Shown piece by piece: positions 30,842-38,895 of a DNA stretch of 64,000 bases. Numbering within the stretch: position 1 is the first letter of the stretch; each line of letters begins with the position of its first letter. Position numbers and translations under genes: made by a program. Source of the stretch: Sanyastnella coralliicola (lineage in GTDB: Bacteria; Bacteroidota; Bacteroidia; Flavobacteriales_D; Sanyastnellaceae). The notes under the pieces were generated by a model. It searched no databases and had not been told where the DNA came from. It was given only the letters and a program-made list of their open reading frames with translations. The stretch is taken from contig NZ_CP132543.1 of assembly GCF_030845195.1 (NCBI RefSeq), positions 761,501 to 825,500 of the forward strand. Reading direction: 5' to 3'.

Positions 30842-32782
30842 ATGATTAACATCACACTACCTGACGGTTCGGTCAGAGAAGTGGAACAAGGTACCACTGC
30901 CATGCAGGTGGCCCAGTCGATCAGCGAAGGACTCGCTAGAAAAGTACTGGCCGCTGAAGTGAATGGTGAGGTGTACGACCTCACTCGCCCAATCAATGAC
31001 AACGCAACGTTGAAGCTATTGACCTGGGATGACGATGGAGCAAAGTCGACCTTGTGGCACTCTTCTGCGCACCTGATGGCAGAGGCGTTAGAGGAGTTCT
31101 ATCCAGGAGTGAAGTTCTGGGTGGGTCCGCCGGTAGAAAACGGTTTCTACTATGATGTTGACTTCGGTGAAGAAACCTTTAGTGAGCACGATTTCCAGAA
31201 AGTAGAGAAGAAGATGCTTGAATTGGCATCGCAAAAGAACGAATACGTACGCAAGGAAATCAGCAAGGACGAGGCGATTGCATATTACAAAGAGAAAGGT
31301 GATGATTACAAGCTCGACCTCTTGGAGGGCTTGGAAGATGGAAGCATCACTTTCTACACACAAGGAAACTTTACTGACCTCTGTCGTGGTCCGCACATCC
31401 CAAACACTGGCCATATTAAGGCGGTGAAATTGATGAATGTAGCTGGAGCTTACTTCAAAGGTGACGAAAAGAATAAGCAGCTAACACGTATTTACGGAGT
31501 GGCATTCCCGAAACAGAAGATGCTCAATGAGCACCTGACGTTATTGGAAGAAGCGAAGAAACGTGATCACCGTAAGCTCGGTAAGGAACTTGACCTATTC
31601 CACTTCAGTGAAAATGTAGGACAAGGGTTGCCGTTGTGGTTGCCGAAAGGTGCTGAGCTGCGCGCGCGTCTTGAGAACTTCTTGAAAGAAGCGCAACGAA
31701 AAGCAGGTTACGAACCAGTGATCACTCCGCACATTGCGTCAAAAGATCTTTATGTGACTTCTGGTCACTTTGCGAAATACGGAGAAGACAGCTTCCAACC
31801 GATTGAAACTCCTGCTGAAGGAGAAGTATACCTGCTGAAACCGATGAACTGTCCACACCACTGTGAGATTTACAAGTCACGTCCACGTTCTTACCGTGAC
31901 CTACCGATTCGCTATGCAGAATTCGGAACGGTTTATCGTTATGAGCAGTCTGGAGAGCTTCACGGTCTAACACGTGTTCGTGGATTTACGCAAGATGACG
32001 CGCACATTTTCTGTACTCAGGATCAAGTGAAAGAGGAGATTGGCAAGGTGATTGATCTTGTGTTGTACATCTTCCGAGTGCTTGATTTCAAAGATTATGT
32101 AGCACAGGTTTCGTTGCGCGATCCGCAGACACCAGAGAAGTACATCGGTTCTACTGACAACTGGGAACAAGCAGAGAAAGCAATCCAGGAAGTGGCTGAT
32201 GAAAAAGGTCTCAAGACGGTTGTGGAATATGGCGAAGCGGCCTTCTACGGACCTAAGCTTGACTTCATGGTTCGCGATGCGATTGGACGCAAGTGGCAGC
32301 TGGGTACAGTTCAGCTAGACTACAACCTTCCAGAGCGCTTTGAACTTGAGTATACAGGTAGCGATAACGCACCTCACCGACCAGTAATGATCCACCGTGC
32401 GCCGTTTGGATCGATGGAACGATTTGTGGCAATTCTCATTGAGCACTGCGCAGGAAAGTTCCCAATCTGGCTAACGCCGGAACAAGTTAGGATCCTTCCA
32501 ATCAGTGATCGCTTTATGGATTATGCTCAAGAACTTTCGAAAGTCCTTGAAAATTACGATATTCGCGCCCTCATTGACGAAAGGGGAGAAAAGGTCGGGA
32601 AGAAGATTCGCGACGCCGAACTAGATCGCATCCCATACATGCTAATCATTGGAGAAAGCGAAGTAGAGGAGCGAAAGGTGTCAGTGAGAAAGCAAGGTGA
32701 AGGAGACGTTGGGTCAATGTCACCAGAAGAGTTTGCAGAGGTAATCAATGGCGAGATTGCCACACTGTTAGAATTGAATTAG
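30842..32782 (+). CDS. thrS: Threonyl-tRNA synthetase
   Basis: 646 residues, normal for bacterial ThrRS, which charges tRNA-Thr with threonine. TGS domain 1-60 ('[18 protein letters not shown]'), the second additional domain with the editing-site motif '[11 protein letters not shown]' and '[11 protein letters not shown]', the class II catalytic core ('[13 protein letters not shown]', '[35 protein letters not shown]', '[11 protein letters not shown]'), and an anticodon-binding domain at the end ('[17 protein letters not shown]'). First gene of the thrS-infC-rpmI-rplT operon. Confidence 0.98.
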   Translation: MINITLPDGSVREVEQGTTAMQVAQSISEGLARKVLAAEVNGEVYDLTRPINDNATLKLLTWDDDGAKSTLWHSSAHLMAEALEEFYPGVKFWVGPPVENGFYYDVDFGEETFSEHDFQKVEKKMLELASQKNEYVRKEISKDEAIAYYKEKGDDYKLDLLEGLEDGSITFYTQGNFTDLCRGPHIPNTGHIKAVKLMNVAGAYFKGDEKNKQLTRIYGVAFPKQKMLNEHLTLLEEAKKRDHRKLGKELDLFHFSENVGQGLPLWLPKGAELRARLENFLKEAQRKAGYEPVITPHIASKDLYVTSGHFAKYGEDSFQPIETPAEGEVYLLKPMNCPHHCEIYKSRPRSYRDLPIRYAEFGTVYRYEQSGELHGLTRVRGFTQDDAHIFCTQDQVKEEIGKVIDLVLYIFRVLDFKDYVAQVSLRDPQTPEKYIGSTDNWEQAEKAIQEVADEKGLKTVVEYGEAAFYGPKLDFMVRDAIGRKWQLGTVQLDYNLPERFELEYTGSDNAPHRPVMIHRAPFGSMERFVAILIEHCAGKFPIWLTPEQVRILPISDRFMDYAQELSKVLENYDIRALIDERGEKVGKKIRDAELDRIPYMLIIGESEVEERKVSVRKQGEGDVGSMSPEEFAEVINGEIATLLELN

Positions 32783-32801
32783 TAATTAAAAAGTACGAGC
32801 C

Positions 32802-33356
32802 ATAGCAATACGAAGAAGACGTAAGAGAGGTCCTGCCAGAGTCATTAAAGAAGACAAACACAGGATTAACCGCCGTATCACCGCACCGGAAGTGCGCGTG
32901 GTGGGTGAAGACATTGAACAAGGAGTTTACCCAATCGCACAAGCTTTGCGCATGGCGCAAGAGCAGGAGTTGGATCTAGTTGAGATCTCTCCAAATGCGA
33001 AACCTCCTGTATGTCGAATCGTTGATTACAAGAAGTTCCTTTATTCACAGAAAAAGCGTGAGAAGGAGCTGAAAGCGAAACAACAGAAAGTTGTTGTGAA
33101 GGAAATCCGTTTCGGACCGAACACGGATGATCACGATTTCGAGTTCAAGTTGAAGCACGCGAAGAAGTTCCTTGAAGAAGGAGCGAAAGTGAAGGCTTAC
33201 GTATTCTTTAAAGGGCGAACAATTGTATTCAAGGAGCGTGGAGAAATCTTGCTTCTGAAGTTTGCTCAAGAATTGGAAGAGTATGCAGCGGTAGAACAGA
33301 TGCCTAAGCTTGAAGGAAAGCGGATGATCATGATGTTCAACCCGAAGAAGAAATAA
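32802..33356 (+). CDS. infC: Translation initiation factor IF-3, probable AUA start
   Basis: IF-3 binds the 30S subunit and checks start codons and initiator tRNA. A GTG at 32892 gives only 154 residues and cuts off the conserved IF-3 N-terminus. The frame is open upstream and encodes '[37 protein letters not shown]', matching IF-3 N-termini that begin M-A-I-R. No ATG, GTG or TTG exists there; the codon in the Met place is ATA at 32802, 20 bp after the thrS stop, giving 184 residues. infC genes are known to use AUU/AUC/AUA starts for autoregulation, so I take ATA as start. The C-terminal domain ('[15 protein letters not shown]', '[16 protein letters not shown]') is normal. Confidence 0.9.
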   Translation: MAIRRRRKRGPARVIKEDKHRINRRITAPEVRVVGEDIEQGVYPIAQALRMAQEQELDLVEISPNAKPPVCRIVDYKKFLYSQKKREKELKAKQQKVVVKEIRFGPNTDDHDFEFKLKHAKKFLEEGAKVKAYVFFKGRTIVFKERGEILLLKFAQELEEYAAVEQMPKLEGKRMIMMFNPKKK

Positions 33357-33372
33357 ATCAAAGTTCACGGTT

Positions 33373-33567
33373 ATGCCGAAAATGAAGACCAAATCGAGCG
33401 CTAAAAAGCGTTTCAAGTTTACCGGCTCCGGGAAGATTAAGCGCAAGCACGCTTACAAAAGCCACATTCTGACGAAGAAGGCTAAGAAGCGTAAGCGTAA
33501 TCTGACCGCGTTCACTACGGTAGACAAAGCGGATGAGAAGAGCATTAAGAAACAACTTCTCGCCTAA
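33373..33567 (+). CDS. rpmI: 50S ribosomal protein L35
   Basis: 64 residues, strongly basic, with the L35 signature '[21 protein letters not shown]' and '[14 protein letters not shown]'. A component of the large ribosomal subunit, in its standard place between infC and rplT. Confidence 0.97.
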   Translation: MPKMKTKSSAKKRFKFTGSGKIKRKHAYKSHILTKKAKKRKRNLTAFTTVDKADEKSIKKQLLA

Positions 33568-33645
33568 GAATTAACCAGGTATGTTTTAACCCGGTTTGCA
33601 GTATTAAGTGTCTATGACCGCTGTTGACCAAAAAACACGAACACT

Positions 33646-33990
33646 ATGCCACGTTCAGTAAACTCAGTTGCATCAAGAGCGCGCCGAAAGAAAGTCATGA
33701 AAATGGCGCGCGGTTACTACGGAGCCAGAAAAAATGTATGGACAGTAGCCAAAAACGCAGTAGAGAAAGGGCTTCTCTACTCTTATGAAGGACGTAAACA
33801 ACGCAAGCGTCAATTCCGTCGTCTATGGATCCAGCGTATCAACGCAGGAGCTCGTCAGCACGGAATGTCGTACTCAGCGTTGATGGGTAAACTCCATGCT
33901 CAAGGGATCGAGTTGAACCGTAAGGTACTTGCTGACCTAGCAATGAACCATCCTGAGGCCTTCAAAGCCGTAGTAGATAAAGTGAAATAA
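33646..33990 (+). CDS. rplT: 50S ribosomal protein L20
   Basis: 114 residues, with the L20 signature '[31 protein letters not shown]' and '[23 protein letters not shown]'. It binds 23S rRNA early in 50S assembly and in some bacteria represses its own operon. The 78-bp gap after rpmI could hold a leader structure, but I see no clear L20-type mimic. A terminator follows at 34011. Confidence 0.98.
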   Translation: MPRSVNSVASRARRKKVMKMARGYYGARKNVWTVAKNAVEKGLLYSYEGRKQRKRQFRRLWIQRINAGARQHGMSYSALMGKLHAQGIELNRKVLADLAMNHPEAFKAVVDKVK

Positions 33991-34010
33991 GTTTACTTCA
34001 CAATATTGAG

Positions 34011-34036
34011 AAAGCCAGCTATATGCTGGCTTTTTT
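34011..34036 (+). terminator. Rho-independent terminator
   Basis: AAAGCCAGC / GCTGGCTTT with TATAT loop and T-run closes the thrS-infC-rpmI-rplT operon. Confidence 0.88.
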
Positions 34037-34038
34037 CA

Positions 34039-34066
34039 TTTGGGCACTTGATTTGCTATATCTTCG
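34039..34066 (+). promoter_or_regulatory. Bacteroidota-type promoter of the NHL-repeat gene
   Basis: TTTG at 34039-34042, 16 bp, then TATCTTCG at 34059-34066, a near match to TTTG-N-TANNTTTG. The inferred transcription start is about 20 bp before the ATG at 34091. Confidence 0.35.
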
Positions 34067-34090
34067 TTGTACTTCAATAATCTTAACTAC

Positions 34091-36001
34091 ATGCGAGTTC
34101 TGCTTCTATTCTTATTCATCTTTGTTTCCGCAACTTCATACAGCCAAGTGCGCAAGGATTCACTCTATCGATTCCGCAAAGCGCAGGAGGGAGTGACCTT
34201 TCCGAGAGGATCTGAATGGCACAATGCGAAGCGTGCGTTCTCTGTTTTTGATATTGGCGAACGTATCATCGTTCTCCATATTTGGGACCCACGTTCTGTA
34301 GATGGGAAAGAATCAATCGAAGCAATCAACGGTTGGAAGCGAGAGTTTTCGCCATTCATTCCAGTGACAATCATTCCTGATTCCACATTACACTCGCTCA
34401 GCGATAAGGAAATTGACCAACTCATCGAACGATACGAAATAGAGCATCCGCTCCTATTCAATAAGAACCTCTCAAGCCTCAAGCTTCCAGAAGATTTTGA
34501 GGCACCAGGGGTTTTATTGATTCGTGAAGATGGAAGACCCGCGGGAGTGTTCTATGGAGAAGACTATCTCGATGAACTCGAATTGAAGCTCAGCGCTTTC
34601 GATAAAGAGACGAATACAAAGGTTGGTCTTTCCAATACGCGATTCATTGCCACGGAAGAGCGAATGAGCCTCTATACTCCGATGTCATACCCAACGGCAG
34701 TGGCTGCATCTTCAAGAGAGCAACGAAGCTATGTAGCGGATACGGAGAATAATCGAATCCTACTTGTAGACTTCGACGGACAAGTGAATGAGGTAATTGG
34801 AACAGGAGTTCGCGGTTTACGTGACGGACGTTACGGTGCTTGTCAATTTAATCGTCCTACAGGGTTAGCTCTAGATGAGGAAAACAGAATTCTCTACGTC
34901 GCTGATGCAGGGAACCATGTAATCAGACAAGTAGATCTCAAAACAAGAACTGTAACTAATATCCTTGGGACGGGGTATCGAGCGGCAGCACCGATATCTA
35001 AGGTAGACAGTACTAGCGGTCCATTGAATTATCCTATGGCACTTGAGTTTGGTGCAGGGAAGCTTACCATAGCTATGGCCGGAAGTAATCAGATCTGGCA
35101 ATACGACGTGAAGAAAAAGCAAGCCATTGCCATGGCCGGAAATGGTGCTGCTCGTTCAATAGACGGAACAGGTGTCGCAAGCGCAATCAAAGAACCAATT
35201 GCTATTACCACAGATAAGAAAGGAACTTACTACGTGCTGGAACAAGGTGCAAAGAATGTACGCGTAATCGATCCACAATGGAATGTTTCCACCTTGGAGG
35301 TTATGAGTAAGGATGACTCATTGAATTATCCGCAGTCGATTGCGTTCAAAGATGATGAGCTTTACATCGCAGATACCTACAACAATCGTATTGTCAAGTA
35401 CAACAAGAAGAAAACGGAGGTTATTGCAGGAACGGGCGTGCCTGGTTTCCAAGACTCTCGTAAGGACGGAGAGCTGTTCAATAAACCGATGGGGCTTAGT
35501 GTCAAGGGAGATGAGATTTGGGTTGCAGACTGTTTCAATCATAGCTTGCGTATCGTTGATTCCAAGAAGGGTAAGACGAAGACTCAACCGCTGACGAGAA
35601 TCGACAAGTTATTCCGAAACATCGAAGCCTATAACGAAGGCGACCGCATATATTTGGAAGAGTTGGTTATCGGGCCAGGGGAGAACAACCTCTATATCGA
35701 GTTAGAGACCCCTGAAGGTTATGAATTGGTCCCAGATGGTCGCAATGAAGTCTTCATGGAAAGACCTGGGATGAATCAACTGCTCAACTCAAACCCTTCA
35801 CGAGGATACATAGAAGTTGAGGTAGCTGGAAAAGAGATGAACCCTTACGCGGGTATGCAGATTTATGTGACAATGCGCCACAAAGAAACAGACCAGGTGA
35901 TCTTCCGTCCGGTTTTATTGGTAGTGCCGTTCTTGCATGACTCGAGCGGGCCGACAAGTCACGACCTCAAATTCAATTTGCTTCAGAAACAGGAGGAGTG
36001 A
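34091..36001 (+). CDS. Secreted NHLRC2-like protein: degenerate thioredoxin fold plus NHL propeller
   Basis: Start 34091 gives a signal peptide (MRVLLLFLFIFVSATSYSQ) and 636 residues. Residues about 50-190 resemble the thioredoxin-like N-domain of NHLRC2-type proteins ('IIVLHIWDPRSVDGKESIEAINGW', 'GVLLIREDGRPAGVFYGE'), but the Cys motif of that domain is absent. Residues about 205-510 hold NHL blades ('YVADTENNRILLVDF', 'YVADAGNHVIRQVD', 'YIADTYNNRIVKYN', 'WVADCFNHSLRIVD'), forming a beta-propeller, followed by a beta-stranded C-domain. It probably acts in the periplasm or outside. No catalytic residue can be pointed to; ligand or protein binding is likely. Confidence 0.8.
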   Translation: MRVLLLFLFIFVSATSYSQVRKDSLYRFRKAQEGVTFPRGSEWHNAKRAFSVFDIGERIIVLHIWDPRSVDGKESIEAINGWKREFSPFIPVTIIPDSTLHSLSDKEIDQLIERYEIEHPLLFNKNLSSLKLPEDFEAPGVLLIREDGRPAGVFYGEDYLDELELKLSAFDKETNTKVGLSNTRFIATEERMSLYTPMSYPTAVAASSREQRSYVADTENNRILLVDFDGQVNEVIGTGVRGLRDGRYGACQFNRPTGLALDEENRILYVADAGNHVIRQVDLKTRTVTNILGTGYRAAAPISKVDSTSGPLNYPMALEFGAGKLTIAMAGSNQIWQYDVKKKQAIAMAGNGAARSIDGTGVASAIKEPIAITTDKKGTYYVLEQGAKNVRVIDPQWNVSTLEVMSKDDSLNYPQSIAFKDDELYIADTYNNRIVKYNKKKTEVIAGTGVPGFQDSRKDGELFNKPMGLSVKGDEIWVADCFNHSLRIVDSKKGKTKTQPLTRIDKLFRNIEAYNEGDRIYLEELVIGPGENNLYIELETPEGYELVPDGRNEVFMERPGMNQLLNSNPSRGYIEVEVAGKEMNPYAGMQIYVTMRHKETDQVIFRPVLLVVPFLHDSSGPTSHDLKFNLLQKQEE

Positions 36002-36002
36002 T

Positions 36003-37055
36003 TTATTCTCCTAGTACGCGTCCTTTGGCAAGGGCAGCTGGAGTATAGTCTGGCTGCATGCTGAGTGCACGGTTGTAATCTGCCAAGGCCTCTTCTTTGT
36101 TGCCTAGACTTTCATAGCACAATCCTCGGTTATAGTACGCTTGATAGTAGGCTGGATAGATATCTGCCGCTTGATCGAAGAAAGTAATGGCACTGTCGTA
36201 GTGCTGGAAGTATTCCAAGTGAATATATCCCTGGTTGTAGTATGCCGGGACAAATTCTGGATCAATTTCTAAGATTTCCCTGTACTGCTTGAATGCCTGT
36301 GTATAGCGGTTAGCATCACGATCACCGCTGGATTGCAGGTAGTACGCCAAGTTGTACTTAGCTTCAATACTCTGAGGCTTGATTTCGGTGGCCGTGCGGT
36401 AGTATTCAATGGCTAGGTCGCTTTTTGCCGATGCATACAAGAGCCCAATTTCGATGTAAGCGTCGTAGTATTCTGGGTCAACCTCAATGGCCGTTTGGTA
36501 ACTAGATGCTGCAAGCGTTGTGTCTCCTGTTTCCTTGTAGATTCTTCCTTTCATATAGTATCCGAAGGGAAGGAATTCATTTACAGTTAAGGCTTTGTTG
36601 ATTTCCTCTAGGGCTTTCGGGTAGTTCTGTAGGTGAATCTGCATCTCACCAAGTTTCAATAAACACTCCGTGTTTTCAGGAGAAAGGTCAACACAAGCTT
36701 GATAGTCAGCAACAGCTAATTCAAAATCGGTTCTTCCGTAGTGATATTCACCTCTGGCGAAGAAGATATCATCTCGTGTGCTGTCTGCATCGAGCGCGTT
36801 GGAGAAGTCTTCGAGCGTGCGGTTGACGTCTCCTTTTTCCGCATAAAGGTGGGCACGTTCAAGGTAGTTGTCAGCATTTCCCGGGTCAGCAATGATACGT
36901 TGGTTCAAGGAGTCTAGTCGGGCTTGCACTGTATCGATAGCGACGGTCTCTACCTCTTGGGCAGTTTGATCACTTGATTGATCCTCTGCAGGGTCGTTAC
37001 AAGCAGAGAAGAACAGGGCCGAAGCCGAAAGAATAGCAGCTAACTGGAGTTTCAT
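36003..37055 (-). CDS. TPR lipoprotein
   Basis: 350 residues. Lipoprotein signal with lipobox LFFSAC (Cys19), then an acidic linker and about eight TPR units ('AHLYAEKGDVNRTLEDFSNAL', 'YYQAYYNRGLCYESLGNKEEALADYNRAL'). It is probably attached to an envelope membrane, with the TPR superhelix acting as a protein-binding scaffold. Its own promoter is not visible; the recA terminator lies just upstream of its start. Confidence 0.85.
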   Translation of the reverse strand: MKLQLAAILSASALFFSACNDPAEDQSSDQTAQEVETVAIDTVQARLDSLNQRIIADPGNADNYLERAHLYAEKGDVNRTLEDFSNALDADSTRDDIFFARGEYHYGRTDFELAVADYQACVDLSPENTECLLKLGEMQIHLQNYPKALEEINKALTVNEFLPFGYYMKGRIYKETGDTTLAASSYQTAIEVDPEYYDAYIEIGLLYASAKSDLAIEYYRTATEIKPQSIEAKYNLAYYLQSSGDRDANRYTQAFKQYREILEIDPEFVPAYYNQGYIHLEYFQHYDSAITFFDQAADIYPAYYQAYYNRGLCYESLGNKEEALADYNRALSMQPDYTPAALAKGRVLGE

Positions 37056-37066
37056 AGGTGCAAATT

Positions 37067-37096
37067 AAAAAAGCCCGCTCCAGAAGAGCAGGCTTT
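37067..37096 (-). terminator. recA terminator
   Basis: AAGCCCGCTC / GAGCAGGCTT stem with CAGAA loop; the A-run on the plus strand is the T-run for recA, which ends 18 bp away. Confidence 0.85.
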
Positions 37097-37113
37097 TCAA
37101 TCAAAATTGTGGC

Positions 37114-38142
37114 TTATTTAGTCAGTTCAGCCTTGATCTTTTCCTCAAGCTCTTCCATAAGCTCAGGGTTATCGTTCAATAGTTGCTTCACTGCGTCGCG
37201 ACCTTGACCGAGTTTTGTTTCTCCGTAAGAGAACCAAGAACCGCTCTTCTTGATCACGTTCATATCTACACCAAGGTCGATGATTTCTCCAGTTTTTGAG
37301 ATTCCTGTTCCGTACATGATGTCGAATTCAGCACGTTGGAATGGAGGAGCCACCTTGTTCTTCACGATTTTCACTTTTGTACGGTTACCAATAACTCGGT
37401 CTCCGTCTTTGATTTGTGAAGAACGACGAATGTCAATACGTACAGAAGAGTAGAACTTCAGTGCGTTACCACCCGTTGTGGTTTCAGGGTTTCCGAACAT
37501 CACTCCAATCTTCTCACGAAGCTGGTTGATGAAGATACAGCAGCATCCTGTCTTGCTAATCGTAGATGTCAGTTTACGAAGGGCTTTAGACATCAAGCGC
37601 GCCTGAAGACCCACTTGGCTATCAGCCATTTCTCCTTCGATCTCTGCGCGAGGTGTCAGTGCTGCAACAGAGTCAATCACCAAAAGATCAATTGCACCTG
37701 AACGGATCAAGTTATCTGCGATTTCCAGTGCTTGTTCTCCGTTGTCTGGCTGAGAGATCAAAAGGTTCTCAGTATCAACACCTAGGTTTTCAGCATAGAA
37801 CTTATCAAATGCGTGCTCGGCATCGACGATAGCACAGATTCCTCCGTTGCGCTGCGATTCCGCGATAGCGTGAATAGCAAGAGTCGTCTTACCAGAAGAT
37901 TCCGGACCGTAGATCTCAATGATTCGTCCTTGTGGGTATCCACCTATTCCTAGAGCAAGATCAAGGGTCAATGACCCTGAAGGAATGAAATCAAGTTGTT
38001 CGATGGCATCATCGCCCAGCTTCATTACCGTACCTTTTCCGTAGGTCTTCTCCAGCTTGTCTAGAGTCAGCTGAAGCGCCTTCATCTTTTCTTTATTCAC
38101 TTCTGTTGCCATGCGCGTTAGATTTTGAGCTAATGTAGCCAT
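37114..38142 (-). CDS. recA: RecA recombinase
   Basis: 342 residues from the ATG at 38142. The ATG at 38112 (332 residues, '[20 protein letters not shown]') aligns better with Bacteroidota RecA starts. Walker [10 protein letters not shown], Walker B '[10 protein letters not shown]', the L1/L2 loop regions ('[17 protein letters not shown]', '[18 protein letters not shown]') and a short C-terminus are all present. It forms filaments on ssDNA for strand exchange and SOS signalling. Two perfect inverted repeats lie directly upstream. One 13-bp motif lies inside it. Confidence 0.98.
   Translation of the reverse strand: MATLAQNLTRMATEVNKEKMKALQLTLDKLEKTYGKGTVMKLGDDAIEQLDFIPSGSLTLDLALGIGGYPQGRIIEIYGPESSGKTTLAIHAIAESQRNGGICAIVDAEHAFDKFYAENLGVDTENLLISQPDNGEQALEIADNLIRSGAIDLLVIDSVAALTPRAEIEGEMADSQVGLQARLMSKALRKLTSTISKTGCCCIFINQLREKIGVMFGNPETTTGGNALKFYSSVRIDIRRSSQIKDGDRVIGNRTKVKIVKNKVAPPFQRAEFDIMYGTGISKTGEIIDLGVDMNVIKKSGSWFSYGETKLGQGRDAVKQLLNDNPELMEELEEKIKAELTK
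37858..37870 (-). repeat. 13-bp motif CGCTATCGCGGAA, site 4
   Basis: Inside recA, same strand as the gene, read as Ala-Ile-Ala-Glu. Confidence 0.75.
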
Positions 38143-38146
38143 TCAA

Positions 38147-38194
38147 CAACGTAATGTATTTACGTTGCGCAATGATTTTGTCCACGTTGGACAA
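38147..38194 (-). promoter_or_regulatory. Two perfect inverted repeats upstream of recA
   Basis: The first has arms CAACGTAA / TTACGTTG with a 5-bp centre (38147-38167). The second has arms TTGTCCA / TGGACAA with a 3-bp centre CGT (38178-38194). They fill most of the 70-bp gap between the second bcp and recA. Their size and place suggest repressor operators, possibly an SOS box. The second could instead be a weak hairpin after bcp, but it lacks a T-run. Confidence 0.45.
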
Positions 38195-38212
38195 TCCTTT
38201 GTGTGTGTAACC

Positions 38213-38677
38213 TTAGAGGCCGAATCCGTTCAAGATCTGATCGGTATGTTCCTTGGCTTTTACCTTCTTAATCACATCCACAATGGTTCCTTCTTCGTCG
38301 ATCAAAAAAGTAGTGCGGTGCGTACCGTCAAACTCTTTACCCATGAACTTCTTAGGTCCCCATACACCAAAGGCTTGTAGTACTGAACGTTCCTCATCTG
38401 CGATTAGAGGAAATGGCAACTCGTGCTTGTCTATGAACTTCTGGTGCTTTTTCGCAGGGTCATCATTCACTCCAATGATCTCAATACCATGTCCTTTCAG
38501 CACGTCGAAGTTGTCGCGGATGTTACAGGCTTGAGTAGTACAAGTTGGAGTCATGTCTCTAGGGTAGAAATATACCACGAGTTTCTTCCCGCTGTAGTCT
38601 GATGATTTGATCTCGCTTCCGTCTTGGATGATTCCTGAAAAGTCAGGGGCTTTATCGCCTTTTTGTAGGGTTGTCAT
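38213..38677 (-). CDS. bcp: Second Bcp/PrxQ-type peroxiredoxin
   Basis: 154 residues with peroxidatic Cys46 in 'PRDMTPTCTTQAC' and a second Cys at 51, as in two-Cys atypical PrxQ enzymes that reduce peroxides with thioredoxin. It is clearly paralogous to the protein at 11594-12052 but diverged ('DMTPTC' in place of 'DDTPGC'). It lies 70 bp upstream of recA on the same strand; the inverted repeats between the two suggest recA has its own control. Confidence 0.92.
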   Translation of the reverse strand: MTTLQKGDKAPDFSGIIQDGSEIKSSDYSGKKLVVYFYPRDMTPTCTTQACNIRDNFDVLKGHGIEIIGVNDDPAKKHQKFIDKHELPFPLIADEERSVLQAFGVWGPKKFMGKEFDGTHRTTFLIDEEGTIVDVIKKVKAKEHTDQILNGFGL

Positions 38678-38807
38678 ATCTAGATTCTAATTGCTCTTAG
38701 AGTGACAAATATGCCACGAATTTGTTCTTGTTATTCACGGTTTGGGATCGTGATTCATTTTGTTTTTAGTCGACGAACGAAAGATATCAACAGACGAATG
38801 AAAATAT

Positions 38808-38838
38808 TTTGATGACCAAGCCTTCGGCTGTACATTCG
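38808..38838 (+). promoter_or_regulatory. Bacteroidota-type promoter of the giant NIDO/HYR gene
   Basis: TTTG at 38808-38811, 19-bp spacer, then TACATTCG at 38831-38838: correct spacing, with one mismatch to the TANNTTTG -7 consensus. It implies an untranslated leader of about 50 bp. Confidence 0.5.
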
Positions 38839-38895
38839 ATTTGGTGCAACTTGCATTAGAAGACAATTATTCTGATCTCAAAATTCAATTTCTCT

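Noticed and set aside
33568-33645. L20 autoregulatory leader between rpmI and rplT
   Set aside because: Only a weak imperfect AACC/GGTT pairing is seen, which is not enough to claim a ribosomal-protein leader.
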